64,000 nt of DNA from Owenia fusiformis (Eukaryota; Annelida; Polychaeta; Sabellida; Oweniidae): contig CAIIXF020000002.1 of NCBI GenBank assembly GCA_903813345.2, forward strand, positions 6,685,772 to 6,749,771, in the 5' to 3' direction. Below the pieces are notes generated by a model. It was not told where the DNA came from and searched no databases. It saw nothing but the letters and a program-made list of their open reading frames with translations. Positions within the stretch are counted from its first letter, which is position 1. The number at the start of each line of letters is the position of its first letter. The position numbers and the translations under genes are program-made. Of the stretch, positions 52,401-58,400 are shown piece by piece.

Positions 52401-55400
52401 CGATGAGACTCGAATTCTTGATACATCACTTATCGATATAATTCACAAAGTATCATCACAATTGCTGCATCTTCAAATGAGATAATGCATACTCTTAAAC
52501 ATGTTCTTCAGGTTGCATTATCAAATCACAAAATTTTTTTTTAAAATAAAGGTTGTGAAAAGAAGAAAAATATTTTTGTGAGATATTGCATAGTTTTATA
52601 ACACATGGTCAAACCTCGACTTTAAGGATAAAATTTGCTGACTCAGCATGTTTGAGCCTGATTTGTAACCTGTGACTCCAGAATCGTGATTAAAAAGATT
52701 AGAAGAGGGGGAATTAAGGTGAATTAATATGATTCTGACTCAATTTCAAAATATTGCATAGTTTTATAACACATGGTCAAACCTCACTGACTCAGCAAGT
52801 TTGAGCCTGATTTGCAACCTTTCGCTCCAGAATCGGGGAAAAAAAAATTAGAAGAGAGAGGGGGAGTTGGGGTCAGACATTTATATAATTTTGACTCATT
52901 TTCATAACAGCTTGAGAGGAACAAAGATCTGATGTCCAAGTATGAAGAACAGAGTTTACAGAAAAAAGAGATGACAAGAGAACTAGAGGATCTGAGACAC
53001 CAGCTACTACAGACACAACAGGCTTTGAACAATGAAATATACAGGAATCCTAAACCATCAACAGCCCAAAGGTTAGTTAATGATCACTTTAATGTCACCA
53101 CCAAAAAGTGGTGACATATTGCTATGGTCTCCGTTTTTTGTGACAGTGGTTGTCCATAGGTCTTCAAATCCATCATCAATTTTCAGAAAAATGAAAACTG
53201 ACATTTCTCTAAAATCGTCCTCAAATAAAGGGCTCAACATATTAGGTCTTCTAGAATAATTTGAGTCATTGTTAATATATATTATTTTCAACTTGCAATC
53301 TTGTCAAGTTTTCACTCGCATCATTGAAAATGGCTATATACTTTTTTGTTGGGAGGGATGGATCCAGTAAATGTAAGTCTCAAAATTATTTTAGCCATAT
53401 AATGCATAATTTTTACATATTTTTTAGGTCCAGAGTAAGATTTGATCAAGATGAAGTTCCAGTACATGACACAACACAGCATCCTACAGATCTATATTTT
53501 GACACATCACTCAGAAAAACATTAGTTGAGCCGGGACTACTTTTAGAAATGGACCTCGATTCCTACAACTTGGATAATAGTGCGCCACCTTTTGTCCAAT
53601 CACAGCATGTACTGGATGACTTTGATAGAATTCTGGGACCAATGTAAGTTGAAATATATTTTTATTATTACACTTTTGTCATCTTCTGATGGGCATGCTT
53701 CCATCTCGAGGAAGCTGGGTACCACAAAAAAAATCCAGTCATCAAAATTCTAAGAAAACTGCCCATTCAGTTTGAAATTTCTGCAGATGCTAGAGTAGCC
53801 TAGTGCCAAGATCTGATTATGTTTTGGGGATGTTGATGGCCATTTTAAATTTTTCAATAAAATGAAAACTTTTGGTATGGCAAAGAAAGGCACTGTTTTG
53901 TGACTGGCAATTCTCTCCTCATGTTTGAAGACCATGTTTCAGGCATTGGTATCTGTAACCTGTAACATATTGTCACTATTGTAATAGCAACCAGGTGGTT
54001 TATTCTGTCAAATTGATGTTGTTTTTTTGTAGTTTAAATAGTATTTTATTTTGACTGGCACAGAAATTACAAAACTATTTTTACATATCTTTATACTGTA
54101 TTGTTGTAATGCAGTCCTGAATTCATTGAAATTTAAGGTTATGTACATGTATGTACAATCTAATGATTGTTTTTAGCAATGGCTCAGGGGGTCACTCCAG
54201 GCACTTCTCCACCCAAGACCCCCAAGACTCTAATGATGTGTCGAAGGATGTTGTTCAGGAGACACGAGAGAGATTGCAAGACTTAGAAAGAGAGGCAGAG
54301 GTAAGAATCTTCTTAACTTCTTGAATCCCATGTTCTAAAATAGGTTGAAACCAGATAATTTTTCATTTTTGCCAGCTTTCGACATTTTACCACATACATA
54401 TACAACAGACGATGTTCAATTTAGTAAAATTAGACGACAAAGATCATTTCTAGACATTTTAAAACAATTTTTGTGCAAATTGGATAAAAATTGTTCCAAT
54501 AAGAGCAATTTTAAGTGAAAAATTTTGTGACGGATTATCCCATCAGTCTGGGTTTCAGGGTCATTTCTGAGGTGACGAGAAATCTCGTCTCTCTGGGTAG
54601 TCAAGAGGTTAATTTCTTGAATGCCCATAGCATTAAGAAACTTATTGCAGTCATTTTAAGTGCATATAAATTGCTCTAACGTTATCAATATTTATCAATT
54701 TAAAAGTTATGTGTAATGGGTAATGGCCTATGGGTATAGTACGAATTGCTTACCATATTGTAAATCTCAAATTGTGATTTTACAGGTACTAGAATGGCAA
54801 AAGAAAAAACTGACCCTCATATCCAAAAGGTTAACGGCCTTGAATCTAGGTTCAATTAGTTGCTAACGTAAACAATGCTCATAATATCAATTCAACAAAA
54901 CAAACCAAACAAAAAAACTGCCCTCTGTGCATTGCAAAGTATTTGTATTCTATTAAACCTGATAAAGTTGTTTTCTAATGTTGACATTGATATTATTTTC
55001 TAGAACCTAGAAGCGAATTACCGGAGATTTCAGACACGCATAATTGATGCAGATGGACTTGATGCCCAAGCTCAGTATGCAAGCAAGAACAGAGACACCT
55101 TTAGGTCCATTATGGCAACACATACACCTGTTTCAAGTATGTTACATTGCAAAATACATTGCATCTAAAATACAGAATAAATAAAAACACTACTTCATTT
55201 TGAATACTGTATGTGACATTCTGATTTTTTCTCTCCTTGTGAGTCTCTCCCTGTGAGTCTCTCTTTGTGAGTCTCTCACTTGTGAGTCTTTCCTTGTGAG
55301 TCTCTCACTTGTGAGTCTCTCCTTGTGAGTCTCACTTGTGAGTCTCTCTGTGTGAGGCTCTCGCTTGTGAGTCTTTCCTTGTGAGTCTCACTTGTGAGTC

Positions 55401-58400
55401 TCTCTTTGTGAGGCTCTCGCTTGTGAGTCTTTCCTTGTGAGTCTCTCATTTGTGAGTCTAGTGAGTCTCTCACTTTTGAGTCTTTCGTTGTGAATCTCTC
55501 TTTGTGAGTCCATTTTCCATAATCAGTGCATTTTAGGGGAATATTATAATTGCCTTGGAATATTATTGGTTCATTATGCAATTTGTAAATGTGAACTATT
55601 TTTTCTTACATTGAATGAAAGTACATAATTGTACAGTAATTGGCTACATTACAATATTCTCTTTTCTCATAATCTTCATATTTCAATTTTAATTCACTAT
55701 CACTGTGCCAAAGTCAACATTTCAATGTCCCCAACTTGTAGTATGCACTTCAGTAATATTTTTTCAGGTCCTCCTCGCCAGACACTGACCCAGCATTCTC
55801 CAATTAGATCTACATATCACTCTCCAAGCAGAACTCCTTGGGCAAGTGCAGGAAGACCTTTGTCTTCTACACCATATAAAGAACGAAGAAAGATAGGTAT
55901 TCTAAATTTAATGTTATCTACTTATAGCTTTTACCATAGCAACTATTCTGCATACATCTTTTTACCTGAATGAATGAAACTGAATAGTGAATACAATTAC
56001 TGTATGATGAGCTATGTTTCTAACATTAGTTTTCTATAACACCAGCATCTAATACAGGGATCGCTAGGACAGTTTTCACAGGTGGGTGGAAAATTCTCAA
56101 TTTCACAATTAAGATCAAAATTGGTCAATTTTTCATGATTTTTCTCATTCTCAAGTGAGTGCAAATGGATTTTTAGGTGGGTGCAAGCTTTTTTTCAAAA
56201 TCTCAGGTGGGTGCTGGGCCCACTTGCTTTAATGCTGGGGAGAACACTGTAATAGTTATGTTTTTTATGTCACCACCAGAAGTTGTGACATATTGTGGCC
56301 GGTGTTAGGTTCTGTAAACAGGATTCATCAGTCAGCATCTGACAAATGGTAGGTGGTGACTTTTGTAAAGGTAGACATGTTATGACATTTTGTCATGTTA
56401 ATGCCTTGTTAATATCTTGTCACTTTATTTTAGATGTTGAGTTACATAGTCCACCAACATTGGACCCTCAGCTGGAAACACATGCTACAAACCTGCCATC
56501 TTTTGGCCTGTCCGCACTCACCAATGTATCCTCGCCTGAAAATAGGGACATTAGGGAAAGGCCACAATTTGGTGATTTCCCAAAAGATAGAAAACAATCT
56601 GATGATGGACAGAGGACCGAATCAGATGATTTCACCAAGCAGTGGGAACAACCTGATTTTAGAGGAGGGGAGGATAAACAGCCTGGTGATATAGCACTGA
56701 GTGACTTAGATGCAAGGCCAGGTTCTCCCAGTGTGATGGTAGTCCATGTAGCCGGTAGTCAACATTCAGGTCTGTGAAAATTCCATTTTTGCTTGATATA
56801 AATTGGTTATGGCATGATCAAGATGTTAACATGCTCAATTCTTCATACAAACCAGGAAAACTGATTTGAAAAAAAAGATTTGAGTTTATTTATGAAGCAA
56901 CTCACCTCTACATGAATATGTGAATTTTGGTGAGGCAGTTGCCTCGCCTGCCTCAGAGTTAGCTACACCAATTATTGGACTTTTGTTGAGACTAAACATT
57001 GCTCAATTCTTTACATGTCATCAGCCTTTGTACATTGCACAAGCTTTGGGATAAAGACCACGTGGCACATTAGTCTATAACAGAGTTCTGTGAGACTTGA
57101 TGACCAGTTGTACCAGGAATCTCATATATTATTCCTTATATTTCAGATGAACTCGATAATCAAGCTGTTAAAGGGGAAGGAGATAGAAGAAGTGGTATTC
57201 TTGGTGATCACCAGCCCATCAATCTACAGGGTATTTATAGTATATTTTATCATGATTATCAACTACAGGTAATAAGTTTGCTCATCATTCCCACTGAATA
57301 TCAAACAGCATTTAATACAGTGCTGTTTAAGCAACACTCATAACAGTATGGTTTACATCTCCAAAACAGTACTGTAAGGCACTGTCGTAACATACCGTAT
57401 GTACAGCCCATGATTTTTTGCTCAATCTTTTCATGATATTGTCTTACAACCTACAAAATAATTCAGGCGTATATGATATTTTAGGTGAACCTGCAGAGCC
57501 AGATGATAAACAAGGACAAGCTTCAAAGAAATCTGATGAATTTTTTGATTCCATCGAACAAAACAAACAAAAAGAACAAGAGGAAAAACGTAGACAGGTA
57601 AGATGTCTCTGCTATTGGTACAACTACATATAAGGATTGTTCAATAAATACTGATAAAAATGCTCTGTTTTCATGTTGATAAAGGGATTGAGTTGAAATT
57701 TTGGAAATTTTTTATTCAAGTTAAGACAATATCAATGATTGCTGTATAAACGTGAAAATGGGAGCATCTGTATTTATTGAGCGACCCTCGTATAAGTTAA
57801 ATAATAAAGGGAAAAATGGAATGTGTAATTGGGATCCTGTCTTCTGTTTGATTCTTGTGATTAAGGAAAATTCAGGACACAAAAAACTTGTATTCGCGAA
57901 TGCAACTTTCGGCTACTGGATTAATCTACTTTTTATAGCAGACTCATTAAAATATGATTGCAAAAGTGGCATGTACTATACTATACAGTGGCATGCACTT
58001 TTTAAATGAGTTGGTCATGAAATAGTAGGTTAATCCGGTGGCCGGAAGTCGTTGTTTGCATCCATGAATACAAGGTTAGTGAAAAGAGAGAAATGTGTTT
58101 AATTGAATGTAACTGGCAGTCCATATTTTTTAATATATCTACAACAATTTAGGTTCAAGTACAGGATGACTCAAAAATGCAAACATATATTGAAACAAAT
58201 TTTGATAAAATAATCTTGAATTGACTTGTAGATTTATCTCCAAAGGAACAAACAGTAAGATTTAGAGAAATAAAGGAAGTTATTCCAAAATTAGAGGGTT
58301 GCATTATTTTGGGGTCACCCTGTACACATACAATGTAAAGGTCAAAATAACATGCATTTATTTTTAATTAAGGAAGAGGAGGATCGGAGATGGGAGGAAG

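Noticed and set aside
55276-55581. 101-codon minus-strand frame with repeating RDSQV
   Set aside because: Complement of the GTGAGTCTCTC minisatellite; no start context or homologue.
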